From Actinoplanes xinjiangensis (GTDB taxonomy: Bacteria; Actinomycetota; Actinomycetes; Mycobacteriales; Micromonosporaceae): 64,000 bases of DNA. The notes beneath the pieces are model-generated. The model was not told where the DNA came from and did not search any database. It was given only the letters and a program-made list of their open reading frames with translations. This document shows, piece by piece, positions 8,806-16,192 of the stretch. The stretch spans positions 310,001 through 374,000 of the forward strand of contig NZ_QGGR01000007.1 in assembly GCF_003148685.1 (NCBI RefSeq), written 5' to 3'. The first letter of the stretch is position 1, and each line of letters starts with the position of its first letter. A program made the position numbers and the translations under genes.

Positions 8806-9647
8806 TGCCCGCTCCGGGTGGCCTGATCGGGCTCGTCCTCACCGGCAGCACCGCCCGGATCGGCGTCGAACCGTTCATCATGGAGCTGATCGCCGGCATG
8901 GAGGAGGCGCTGTCCCCGCACGGCGCCACCGTCCTGCTCGTCGTCGTCCCCGATCTCGCCGCCGAACTCGACACCTACCGGCGGTGGGCCGGCGACCGGA
9001 CCGTGCAGGCGGTCGTCGTCGTCAACCTCGTCCACGGCGACACCCGGCCCGGCCGTCTCGCCGGGCTGGGCCTGCCGGCCGTGCTCGCCGGGCGGGCCGA
9101 CGCACCGCGGTTCTCCCGGGTCGTCACCGACGACGCCGGCGCCACCGCCGCCGCGGTCGAGATGCTCGCCGGCCTCGGGCACCGGGTCGTCGGCCGGGTC
9201 AGCGGCCCCGCCGACCTCGTGCACACCGCCGAACGGACCGCCGGCATGCACACCGCGGCCGCCCGGCACGACGTGCTGGTGCACATCGTCGAAGGCGACT
9301 ACGGACCCGAGGCCGGGGTACGGGGAGTCCGCGCCCTGCTCGACGCGGATCCACCCCCGACCGCCGTGGTGTTCGACAACGACGTGATGGCCGTCGCCGC
9401 CGAACAGGAGCTGATCCGTGCCGGGGTCAGTGTCCCCGGCGGGCTCAGCCTGCTCGTGCACGACGACTCACCGCTGTGCGAACTCGCCGTCCCACCGCTG
9501 TCGGCGCTCAGCATCGACGTGCACGAACACGGGCTCACCGTCGGCCGGGCCGTGGTGGCCGCCCTCGACGGCGCCGAACCGGCCGAATACCCGGGACCGC
9601 CGATCCGTGTCCTGCGGCGGGAGAGCACCGGGCCCGCCCCGTCATAA
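8805..9647 (+). CDS. LacI/GalR-type ligand-binding protein lacking the helix-turn-helix
   Basis: 280 residues corresponding to the periplasmic-binding-protein-like half of LacI/GalR regulators. It begins directly at the first strand (GLIGLVLTGSTARIGVEPFI) and shows RVVTDDAGATAAAVEMLAGLGHR, AVVFDNDVMAVAAEQELIRAG, VPGGLSLLVHDDSPLC and PPLSALSIDVHEHGLTVGRAV. The usual 50-60 residue N-terminal helix-turn-helix and hinge are absent, and no such sequence is encoded upstream in the same frame. The ATG overlaps the beta-mannosidase stop (TGATG), so this start looks genuine. It could be a decayed repressor or a soluble sugar sensor. Ligand unknown, probably a mannoside given the context. Confidence 0.8.
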   Translation: MPAPGGLIGLVLTGSTARIGVEPFIMELIAGMEEALSPHGATVLLVVVPDLAAELDTYRRWAGDRTVQAVVVVNLVHGDTRPGRLAGLGLPAVLAGRADAPRFSRVVTDDAGATAAAVEMLAGLGHRVVGRVSGPADLVHTAERTAGMHTAAARHDVLVHIVEGDYGPEAGVRGVRALLDADPPPTAVVFDNDVMAVAAEQELIRAGVSVPGGLSLLVHDDSPLCELAVPPLSALSIDVHEHGLTVGRAVVAALDGAEPAEYPGPPIRVLRRESTGPAPS

Positions 9648-9762
9648 CCGCCGCCACCTCGGTGAACCCGTGGCGGCGGTAGAAACGCCGGGCCCGGACA
9701 TCGTCCGTGTGCACCCCGCCGAACAGCACCACCACGTCCCGGCCGAGCGGGCGGACCGCGGG
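9648..9762 (-). pseudogene. Remnant of a GNAT acetyltransferase (C-terminal end)
   Basis: On the minus strand, directly after the stop of the membrane protein gene and in the same frame, the sequence reads PLGRDVVVLFGGVHTDD followed by ARRFYRRHGFTEVAAV. This is the typical C-terminal beta-bulge and YRRxGF ending of GNAT N-acetyltransferases. No N-terminal acetyl-CoA binding part is present. The frame continues into the antisense of the LacI-like gene. Probably a decayed fragment. Confidence 0.45.
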
Positions 9763-10662
9763 TCAGTCGTCGCGGTAGACGGGCTTGCCGTCACCGGACG
9801 GGCGCCGCGGTGACGGCGGGTCGGCGCGGTACCGGGGCGTGCCGTCGCCCTGCCGGGGACGGTTCGGCTGTCCCGGCCGGTCGGTGGACTCGTCGCGATA
9901 GCGGGGCGTGCCGTCGCCCGGCCGGGATGCCGGACGACCGCTGCGGTTCTCGGGCCGGCCGTCACGAGCGCGGTACTCGGGCTTCCCGTCGCGGGCACGA
10001 CTGTCGGGCTTCCCGCTGCGGGCACGGTACTCGGGTTGGCCGTCGCGGCGGGGAGACTCCGTGCGGCGTGGCCGTTGCCGTCGCCCACCACCGCCACCGG
10101 AAGAGCCGCGGCCGCCGGAAGAGCCACCGGACGAGGAACGGGACGAGCCGCCGGACGACGATCGGGACGGGCGGGATCGCGGAGTCCGGCGGGACGCCGG
10201 GCGTGAAGGTCCCCACACCACCTGATCCCGCCGGTGTGCCGGGAACAGGAGGTTGAGCAGCGGAATCAGCACGAGGAAGAGCAGGATCCCCGCCCAGCCG
10301 GTGAGGATCGGCACGAGGGTGAGCAACCCGACCGGCACCGCGTAGTGCTCCAGCGTCCACAGGGTGACGGCGAAGGAGGCCACGAGCAGCGTGACGGTAC
10401 GCACGGTGACGGTGAGCGCCGGCCTGCCCCGATGACGGGCGCTCCACAGGGCGATCAGTACGGCGAGCGGCAGGGCCAGGCAGGCGAACAACAGCCAGTG
10501 GTCCGACCTGTCCAGTTGGGCCGGATGGTGCCGGTGAACGTAGAGGGCGGTAGCCGGCATGGCCAGTGTCGAGCCGACCACCGGCGACAGGCAGAAGGCG
10601 ACCAGTGACAGGCAGCCGGCCGCGCCGGAGGATGCGGTTTTCACGGGCACGACAGCGGACAC
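9763..10662 (-). CDS. Membrane protein with repetitive basic cytoplasmic tail
   Basis: 299 residues. The first half carries four hydrophobic segments (about 14-34, 56-72, 86-103 and 110-136). The second half is a low-complexity Ser/Gly/Arg linker followed by degenerate repeats of the type DGxPxYR: DGQPEYRAR, DGKPEYRAR, DGTPRYRDE, DGTPRYRAD and DGKPVYRDD. Such a tail is likely disordered and could bind nucleic acid or a partner. No family recognised. It diverges from the NYN-FHA operon, with 128 bp between them. Confidence 0.7.
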   Translation of the reverse strand: MSAVVPVKTASSGAAGCLSLVAFCLSPVVGSTLAMPATALYVHRHHPAQLDRSDHWLLFACLALPLAVLIALWSARHRGRPALTVTVRTVTLLVASFAVTLWTLEHYAVPVGLLTLVPILTGWAGILLFLVLIPLLNLLFPAHRRDQVVWGPSRPASRRTPRSRPSRSSSGGSSRSSSGGSSGGRGSSGGGGGRRQRPRRTESPRRDGQPEYRARSGKPDSRARDGKPEYRARDGRPENRSGRPASRPGDGTPRYRDESTDRPGQPNRPRQGDGTPRYRADPPSPRRPSGDGKPVYRDD

Positions 10663-10765
10663 TAATGATGCCGGTTCGGTGCATGGAAATGTATGACCCG
10701 TGTGGATGAATCATTGCCGCGAATGAGTGACCGCGTACCGCCGCCGCCCTGAACTACTGTTTTTC

Positions 10766-10798
10766 GACGTGGTGAGGACGTGGTGAGGACGTGGTGAA
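10766..10798 (+). repeat. Three 11-bp tandem repeats at the NYN-FHA gene start
   Basis: GACGTGGTGAG, GACGTGGTGAG and GACGTGGTGAA follow each other directly. Each contains GTG triplets, and the last provides the probable start codon. Eleven is not a multiple of three, so each unit shifts the frame. Confidence 0.85.
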
Positions 10799-11942
10799 CG
10801 GCGTGCAGGACGTGGTGGACCGGCCGGTGGAGCCGCCGGTGCGGGGCCGGGTGGTGATCGACGCGTCGAACGTGTGCCGGATGGAGGATCTGCCGGTCGC
10901 GGGCCGGGGCGGTGGCCGTCCGGCGGCGTCGCGGCTGCGGCGGGTGGTCGCCGAGTGGCGGCGCCAGCACGGCCGGGCCGCCGATCTCACCCTGGTCGCG
11001 GACCGCAGCCTGCGGCACCGTTTCGACGATTGTGGAGCGTCCGGTGAATGGGCGGACCTCAATAGTGAATTCGATGTCATCGTCGAGTCGTACGCGGATC
11101 CGTGGATTCTCGATCTGGCCGCCGCCGAACGCCGTCACGTGCTGAGCGGGGACCTTTTCCGCGGCCATCGGCGCAGTGCCCGCTGGATCGAGGACAACCC
11201 GGAACGGTTCCTCCGGCCGCTGCTCAGGGGCGAGGCGATGCGGTTCGTGCCGTCCGGGGTGAAACCGGAGGCCGACCACGTCAAGACGTACCACGAGGAG
11301 GTCGACTACCTCCGCGGCTTCGGGTTCTCCTCGGATCGGCACGACCACCGGCTGGAGTGGTTCAAGTTCCGCTGGCGGTGCCGCGAGCCGCGCTGCTGGA
11401 CGGCCCGCAACCCGGACCGGGAACGCCAGATGGTCCCGGTGCCGGGGCGGGACGGCCGCCCGAGATGCCGGGAGTGCGGCGGGCCCCTCGAGGGCGGACG
11501 GCCCCGCGGCGCATGGACCGAGATGAAGGTCACCGACCTCGACCGTACGGTCGTGTGGCACCGCTTCCTGGTGGAGAGCGGCGACCCGGTCGTCGTCGGC
11601 CGCGGCCTCACCGCCGACGGCCTCAGCCTGGACCTGCTCGCGGACGTGGCCGGCGATCCGGAGCTGCTGCGCGCGGTGAGCCGCCAGCACGTACTGCTGA
11701 GCCTCGACGACAGCGGTGAGCTGACCGCCACCGACCTGGGCTGGAAGCAGCGGACCGTCGTGCACGACAGCAGCCGCCAGTCGGTGACGCTCGCACCGGA
11801 CGAGTCCCGCATCGTCCGCGACAAAGGCTGGATCGTGCTCGCCGGCGCGGTCTGCCTGGTGCGGTCGGCCCGCCGGTACGTACCGACGGCACAGGGCGGT
11901 CTGGGCCCGTCCGCGGACGGCCGGATCACCCGGAACACGTGA
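10791..11942 (+). CDS. NYN/PIN-like RNase with zinc ribbon and FHA domain
   Basis: 383 residues. Residues 18-135 resemble a NYN/PIN (Zc3h12a-type) RNase: VVIDASNVCR with Asp24, LVADRS with Asp71 and VLSGDLF with Asp121, the acidic residues expected to bind metal. A four-cysteine zinc ribbon follows (Cys197, Cys202, Cys226, Cys229). Residues 255-360 resemble an FHA phosphothreonine-binding domain, with VVVGRG and VSRQHVLLSL. First gene of a five-gene operon that ends with a Ser/Thr kinase, so FHA may recognise a kinase product and bring the RNase to it (inference). GTG 10791 or 10794 is the likely start; upstream repeats make the exact choice uncertain. Domain calls are from motifs only. Confidence 0.75.
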   Translation: MVNGVQDVVDRPVEPPVRGRVVIDASNVCRMEDLPVAGRGGGRPAASRLRRVVAEWRRQHGRAADLTLVADRSLRHRFDDCGASGEWADLNSEFDVIVESYADPWILDLAAAERRHVLSGDLFRGHRRSARWIEDNPERFLRPLLRGEAMRFVPSGVKPEADHVKTYHEEVDYLRGFGFSSDRHDHRLEWFKFRWRCREPRCWTARNPDRERQMVPVPGRDGRPRCRECGGPLEGGRPRGAWTEMKVTDLDRTVVWHRFLVESGDPVVVGRGLTADGLSLDLLADVAGDPELLRAVSRQHVLLSLDDSGELTATDLGWKQRTVVHDSSRQSVTLAPDESRIVRDKGWIVLAGAVCLVRSARRYVPTAQGGLGPSADGRITRNT

Positions 11943-11958
11943 GGCGGGGACAGACGAC

Positions 11959-13029
11959 ATGCTGGACGGTGTGATCCTGGTCGGCGCCCTGCGCCAGCGG
12001 GTGGAGAAGGCGGTCGGCTGGCACGGCGCCCCGCCCACCGGCCGCAGCCGCGGCCCGGTCGAGCTGACCCCGGGCGCGGGCGTCGCGGTGCTGCGGCCGC
12101 CGCTGACCTGGCTGGGCAGCCCGGCCGCCCGGCAGGACTGGGTGACGGCGATGGCGGCCACCCTCACCGCGGCGCCCGGACGACCGCTGCCACCGGGTAC
12201 GCCGGGTGTCGTACCGGCGATCGACCGGCACATCCTGGAGGTCGCGTCGCCGGCCGAGCAGACGGTGCTGTGCAACCTGGTCCGCCAGCACTCACCACTG
12301 CTGATCGCGCTGACCGGGCGGTCGGCGGCGGGGACACGTCGGCTCGGCGCGGCCCGTGACCAGGTGGCCGCGCGTCACCTGGACGCCGCCGACGCCGAGT
12401 TCCGGACGCTGCTGGAGTCGCACCTGCGCCGGGTGGAGGGGTTCGAGGCGTTCGACCGTACCGATGTCCACCCGTCGGCCGAACCGGACGGGACACCGAC
12501 CGTGGTGGTCCAGTGCATCGACGCCGCCGCCACCCTCGCCGCGGTCCGCGCCCACGCCCTGCTGCTGGCCGCGTTCGCGTTGCGGGCCCGGCGCCTGGTC
12601 CAGGAGGGCGTCGCGCTGGAACCGATGGCGCAGCGGGTCGTCGACGAGAACCGGGCCCGCGCGGTCGCCAGCGGTCTGCGCGCCCGCCCGGCCGACGACG
12701 GCGGATCCACGCTGCGGGCACGGACCCGGCGGCTGCTCGCCGACGTCCTGGCCGTCGAACTCGACAATCTGGACACCCAGCCGGAGGAGCTGTTCCCGAT
12801 CCTCGCCCCGGTCGAGCGGCTGGCCGACGACGACAGCGTGCTGACCGGCAACCCCGGCGCCGCCGGCCGTGCGCTCACCGACACGACCGCCGGGGGGCCC
12901 TGCCTCGCCGCCGCGCGCCGCACGGCCGAGGGCCGCACCTGGTTGCTGGTGGAGAGGTGGGCCGGCCTCATCGCCGCCCGCGGCGGAGGAGCGAAACCCT
13001 CCAGAGGTACGGGCGGAGCGCGCCGATGA
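11959..13029 (+). CDS. Divergent GCS2-type carboxylate-amine ligase-like protein
   Basis: 356 residues. Three stretches resemble the GCS2 (YbdK-like glutamate-cysteine ligase) fold: DRHILEVASPAEQTVL, then HSPLLIALTGRSAAG (compare LLALSANSPFW in YbdK), and VHPSAEPDGTPTVVVQCIDA followed by a helix ALLLAAFALRARRL. The canonical N-terminal GVEEEF motif is not seen, so catalytic activity is doubtful. It starts 16 nt after the NYN-FHA stop and overlaps the next gene by ATGA. It may modify or bind a component of the module. The fold assignment is a weak similarity judged by eye and could be wrong. Confidence 0.45.
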   Translation: MLDGVILVGALRQRVEKAVGWHGAPPTGRSRGPVELTPGAGVAVLRPPLTWLGSPAARQDWVTAMAATLTAAPGRPLPPGTPGVVPAIDRHILEVASPAEQTVLCNLVRQHSPLLIALTGRSAAGTRRLGAARDQVAARHLDAADAEFRTLLESHLRRVEGFEAFDRTDVHPSAEPDGTPTVVVQCIDAAATLAAVRAHALLLAAFALRARRLVQEGVALEPMAQRVVDENRARAVASGLRARPADDGGSTLRARTRRLLADVLAVELDNLDTQPEELFPILAPVERLADDDSVLTGNPGAAGRALTDTTAGGPCLAAARRTAEGRTWLLVERWAGLIAARGGGAKPSRGTGGARR

Positions 13030-14318
13030 CAGCCGTGGACGTCATCCTCGACCTGCGGCAGTGGCCGGACCGCGTCCGTGACCCGGCCGGTCTGACCGCC
13101 CTGTGGGACCAGGTGGAACGCGCCCTGAACGGCACCGACCTGCGCCGCCGCCCGGAGAACCGGGTCACCCTGTCGCGCGGCGTGGTCGCGGTGCGCCTGG
13201 CCCGCGCCGAGGCGGCCGCCGTGATCCGCCCGGACACCGCCGTCCGCGTGGTGAACGTGCTGGAGAGGCCCCGGCTCCAGCACCCGTGCCGGGCCTGCAC
13301 CGGCCCGGGCCGGGAGAGCGAGGGTGTCTTCCGCTGCCCCGGCTGTGACGGCGCGGGCTGGCTGTGCGCCGGGCACGCCCAGGTGCTCGACGGCGCCCTG
13401 ATCGGCACCTGCCGCAGACACCGGCCGGGCTGCACCGAATGCGACCGGGCGGCCACCTTCCGCTGCGCCGGGCCGGCCTGCCGTGGTCAGGCCGCACACT
13501 GTGACAAGCACCGGCGGGGCCGGGCCGGGGACTGGGCGTACTGTCCGGGCTGCCACGGCACGCTGTTCCCGGACTGCGCGACCGTGAAGTGCGGCAACGT
13601 CGGCTCGGCGGGCTGCGAGTTCACCGACGACCGGCTGCGCGGCTGCGGGCAGCGCCTGTGCCCGGAGCACCTGCGCCGCTGGCAGGTCTTCGGCCCGGAA
13701 CGTCTCGGCCTGGCCCTGTGCGCCCGCCACGAGACCGCCCTGGGCGGTGTCCCGGCGGCCGAGCTGATCCGCCGGATCGTGGGCGGCACCTACCTCCGGC
13801 ATCAGGGCGACCGTCGCGCCGACCCGCTGCCGAGCCTGCGTGCCGTCGGCTACATGCTGCGCAACTTCAGGCACTTCACCGAGGCCAACGACCCGCACTG
13901 GATCCGAGGGACACTCAAGGCCTCCGGTGACGCCTTCGGCTCCGACGCCGAGAAGGTACGCCGGTTCGTGCACCACCGCGACGGGAAGGAACTGCCCCGG
14001 CCCTGGCAGCGCGAGATCGAGGAACTCGACGGCGACCGCGGCAGCGGCGAGAAGCTCCTCGACCAGGCGCGGGCGGTGCTGCGCTCGCACGGTGGCCGCG
14101 ACGGCGCCCAGCTGGCCGGCGAACTGAGCCTCGGCGGGTACATCGCGCCCCGCCGGATCGGTGGTGAGGACCGGCCCGGCCAGCTGTACGTGCTCGTGCC
14201 CCGCCATCGCCGGGACGTGTTCCGCAGATGGCAGGCCGCGATGAGCCGGGACCTGACACAACGCCATGGCGGCGAGATCGTGGTCCTGCCGGACCGGGGG
14301 AGCGGGGGTGCCCGGTGA
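13026..14318 (+). CDS. Cysteine-rich zinc-binding protein, unknown family
   Basis: 430 residues. Residues 88-232 contain 19 cysteines plus several His in CxxC and CxxH pairs (for example PCRACTG, FRCPGCDGAGWLC, CTECD, YCPGCHGTLFPDC), consistent with several treble-clef or B-box/RING-like zinc fingers. The N-terminal 80 residues form an alpha/beta domain. The C-terminal 60 residues (GQLYVLVPRHRRDVFRRWQA, then GGEIVVL) look like a compact alpha/beta domain of unknown kind. ATG overlaps the previous stop (ATGA), and its own stop overlaps the vWA GTG start (GTGA). Possibly a scaffold or RNA-binding adaptor in the module (inference). Confidence 0.7.
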   Translation: MTAVDVILDLRQWPDRVRDPAGLTALWDQVERALNGTDLRRRPENRVTLSRGVVAVRLARAEAAAVIRPDTAVRVVNVLERPRLQHPCRACTGPGRESEGVFRCPGCDGAGWLCAGHAQVLDGALIGTCRRHRPGCTECDRAATFRCAGPACRGQAAHCDKHRRGRAGDWAYCPGCHGTLFPDCATVKCGNVGSAGCEFTDDRLRGCGQRLCPEHLRRWQVFGPERLGLALCARHETALGGVPAAELIRRIVGGTYLRHQGDRRADPLPSLRAVGYMLRNFRHFTEANDPHWIRGTLKASGDAFGSDAEKVRRFVHHRDGKELPRPWQREIEELDGDRGSGEKLLDQARAVLRSHGGRDGAQLAGELSLGGYIAPRRIGGEDRPGQLYVLVPRHRRDVFRRWQAAMSRDLTQRHGGEIVVLPDRGSGGAR

Positions 14319-16111
14319 AGGTGGACTCGACCACCCATCGCACGGTCGCCGTGCCCGTGCCGGCGGCCGGTGTGTCGGTACGGCTGGCGGTGTCCCCGAA
14401 AGGACCGCAGGGGCCCGCCCTGCTGGAGGCCGATGACGGCGGGCGGCGCACCGCGGTGGCCGTCGACGTGCAACGGCACGAGGGTGTCCCGGACGCGACG
14501 CTGGTGGTGCCGCGGAACCTGCACGACGAACTCGGTCTTGGTGACGGCGGCCGGTGGACGCTGCGGCAGCGCCCGGCGGTACCGGCGCGCGGCCTGGTCC
14601 TGGAGCCCGCCACGGTGCGCGAACCGGACCGGATGACCCGGGAGATCGCCGCCGGTGGACTGGCCGGCGCGCTGCTCACCCCCGCACCCGGGGGCTGGGA
14701 GCCGCTGGTGATCGGCGGGTCCACGTACGAGATCAAGGAGGTCCGTGGCGCGAACCGGGACGCGATCGTCCGCATCGGCCCGGAGACCAGCGTGGAGATC
14801 TTCGCGCCCGGCGCGCGGGCCGGCGTCGACATGGTGATCCTCGCCGATGTCAGCGAATCCATGGACGTCGCCGACGTCCCGAAACCGTCCGGCGGTTACG
14901 TCAAACGCATCGACGTGCTGAAACGCTCGCTGCGGGCGCTGCTCGCGGTGCGTGCCACAGCGCTCGGCCCGGCGTCGCAGGTGGCGCTGCTCGCCTTCGA
15001 CTCCAAGGCCCGGACCAGGTTCCCGACAGCCGGTGGGATGGCCGCCCTCGACGCCGGGTCACCGAAGGCGGTGACCGAGAGTTTCCGCAAGGCGGTCGAC
15101 CAGCTCGCCCCGCGGCCCGGCAGCCACACCGACATCCAGCGCGCCCTGCACGCCGCCGCCGAGTTGCTCAACCGGCACGGGCGGCCCGCCAACGAACGCG
15201 TCATCGTGCTGGTCAGCGACGGCGCCGACTGCCCGCCACGCCGCCCGGAGGACACCGGCCGCGTCTTCGGGGCGCTGGAGGAGCCGGTCAGCCTGATGGA
15301 ACACCTGCACCGGGACATGCGGGTACGGCTGCACGCCGTCGGGATCAGCACCGAGGAGTGGTTCCACCGGCGCTGCGAACCGAACGCCCGCCTCGTCCCC
15401 GACCACCGCCTGCTCCAGAAGCTGCTGCTGGCGGCCGGCGGTGGGCGGCCGACGATCGGTGGGGTCGACGACGTCGGCGACTACTTCTCCGAGGTCGGCA
15501 CCGGCCTGCGCTACCCGGTGACCGGCAGGCTGACCGTCCTGCCCGCGCTGCGCCTGGACCGGGCGATCCTGGAGAAGCTCACCGTCCGCCGCCCGGCCGG
15601 CCCGAACCGCGACAGACTCGCCGACGAGTTCGCCGGTCTGGTCCGCTCGGTCAACGAACGCAGCCAGCGGGCCCTCGGCGGTGCCCTGTTCCAGCGCGGG
15701 ATCCTCCCGCAGGTGGAGTACTTGCTGCTGCGTGAGGTACCGGACGACACCGCCGAGTTCACCCGGCAGCTCACCACCCACCTGCGGCGGCTCAGCCCGC
15801 TACCGCCGGGCGCCGCCGAGAACGCGTGCGTCCGCGAGTGGACCGCCCTGATGAAACGCCTCAATCAGGCGCTGGTCGCCGAACGTGACCTCAGCGAGGT
15901 GTCCCGGCTCTGCAGGAGCCCGTCCCGGGAGATCCCGGACGTCGCCGTCGCGGTGCTCGCCGCCCTGTGTGAACAGCTCCGGGCCCTCAACGGCGGGCTA
16001 CAGAAACTGCCCCCGCGGTCCGCCGGGGTGCCGGCCGCACGCCGTCCCGTCGCCGTGGGTGGCGCCGTGCGGGCGCTGGAACGCACCGGCAGCAGGTCGT
16101 TCCTCCCATGA
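14315..16111 (+). CDS. vWA-domain protein with CDC48-N-like N-terminus
   Basis: 598 residues. Residues 20-165 resemble the double-psi barrel and swivel domains of the CDC48/VCP N-terminus: LVVPRNLHDELGLGDG, LRQRPAVPARGLVLEPA and IVRIGPETSVEIF. No AAA ATPase follows. Instead residues 172-400 form a von Willebrand A domain with a complete MIDAS metal site: Asp178-Val-Ser-Glu-Ser182, Thr272 in HTD, and Asp302 in VSDGAD. The last 190 residues are helical. GTG 14315 is chosen because it overlaps the previous stop. vWA proteins usually assemble complexes; here it probably links the kinase, zinc and RNase proteins (inference). The product is cytoplasmic, with no signal peptide. Confidence 0.8.
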   Translation: MKVDSTTHRTVAVPVPAAGVSVRLAVSPKGPQGPALLEADDGGRRTAVAVDVQRHEGVPDATLVVPRNLHDELGLGDGGRWTLRQRPAVPARGLVLEPATVREPDRMTREIAAGGLAGALLTPAPGGWEPLVIGGSTYEIKEVRGANRDAIVRIGPETSVEIFAPGARAGVDMVILADVSESMDVADVPKPSGGYVKRIDVLKRSLRALLAVRATALGPASQVALLAFDSKARTRFPTAGGMAALDAGSPKAVTESFRKAVDQLAPRPGSHTDIQRALHAAAELLNRHGRPANERVIVLVSDGADCPPRRPEDTGRVFGALEEPVSLMEHLHRDMRVRLHAVGISTEEWFHRRCEPNARLVPDHRLLQKLLLAAGGGRPTIGGVDDVGDYFSEVGTGLRYPVTGRLTVLPALRLDRAILEKLTVRRPAGPNRDRLADEFAGLVRSVNERSQRALGGALFQRGILPQVEYLLLREVPDDTAEFTRQLTTHLRRLSPLPPGAAENACVREWTALMKRLNQALVAERDLSEVSRLCRSPSREIPDVAVAVLAALCEQLRALNGGLQKLPPRSAGVPAARRPVAVGGAVRALERTGSRSFLP

Positions 16112-16192
16112 GCGGCGCCAGGTGGGTCGACGGGCTGACGGGACGCCGTTCGTGAGCGGCGCCAGGTGGGTCGACGGGCCGCTCGGGCGCCG
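16109..16192 (+). repeat. 44-bp tandem duplication at the kinase gene start
   Basis: 27 identical bases at 16109-16135 recur at 16153-16179, followed by further similarity up to 16148 and 16192. The first copy creates a 15-codon reading frame from ATG 16108 to TGA 16155 (MSGARWVDGLTGRRS). It almost equals the kinase N-terminus MSGARWVDGPLGRRE encoded by the second copy. Confidence 0.9.
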
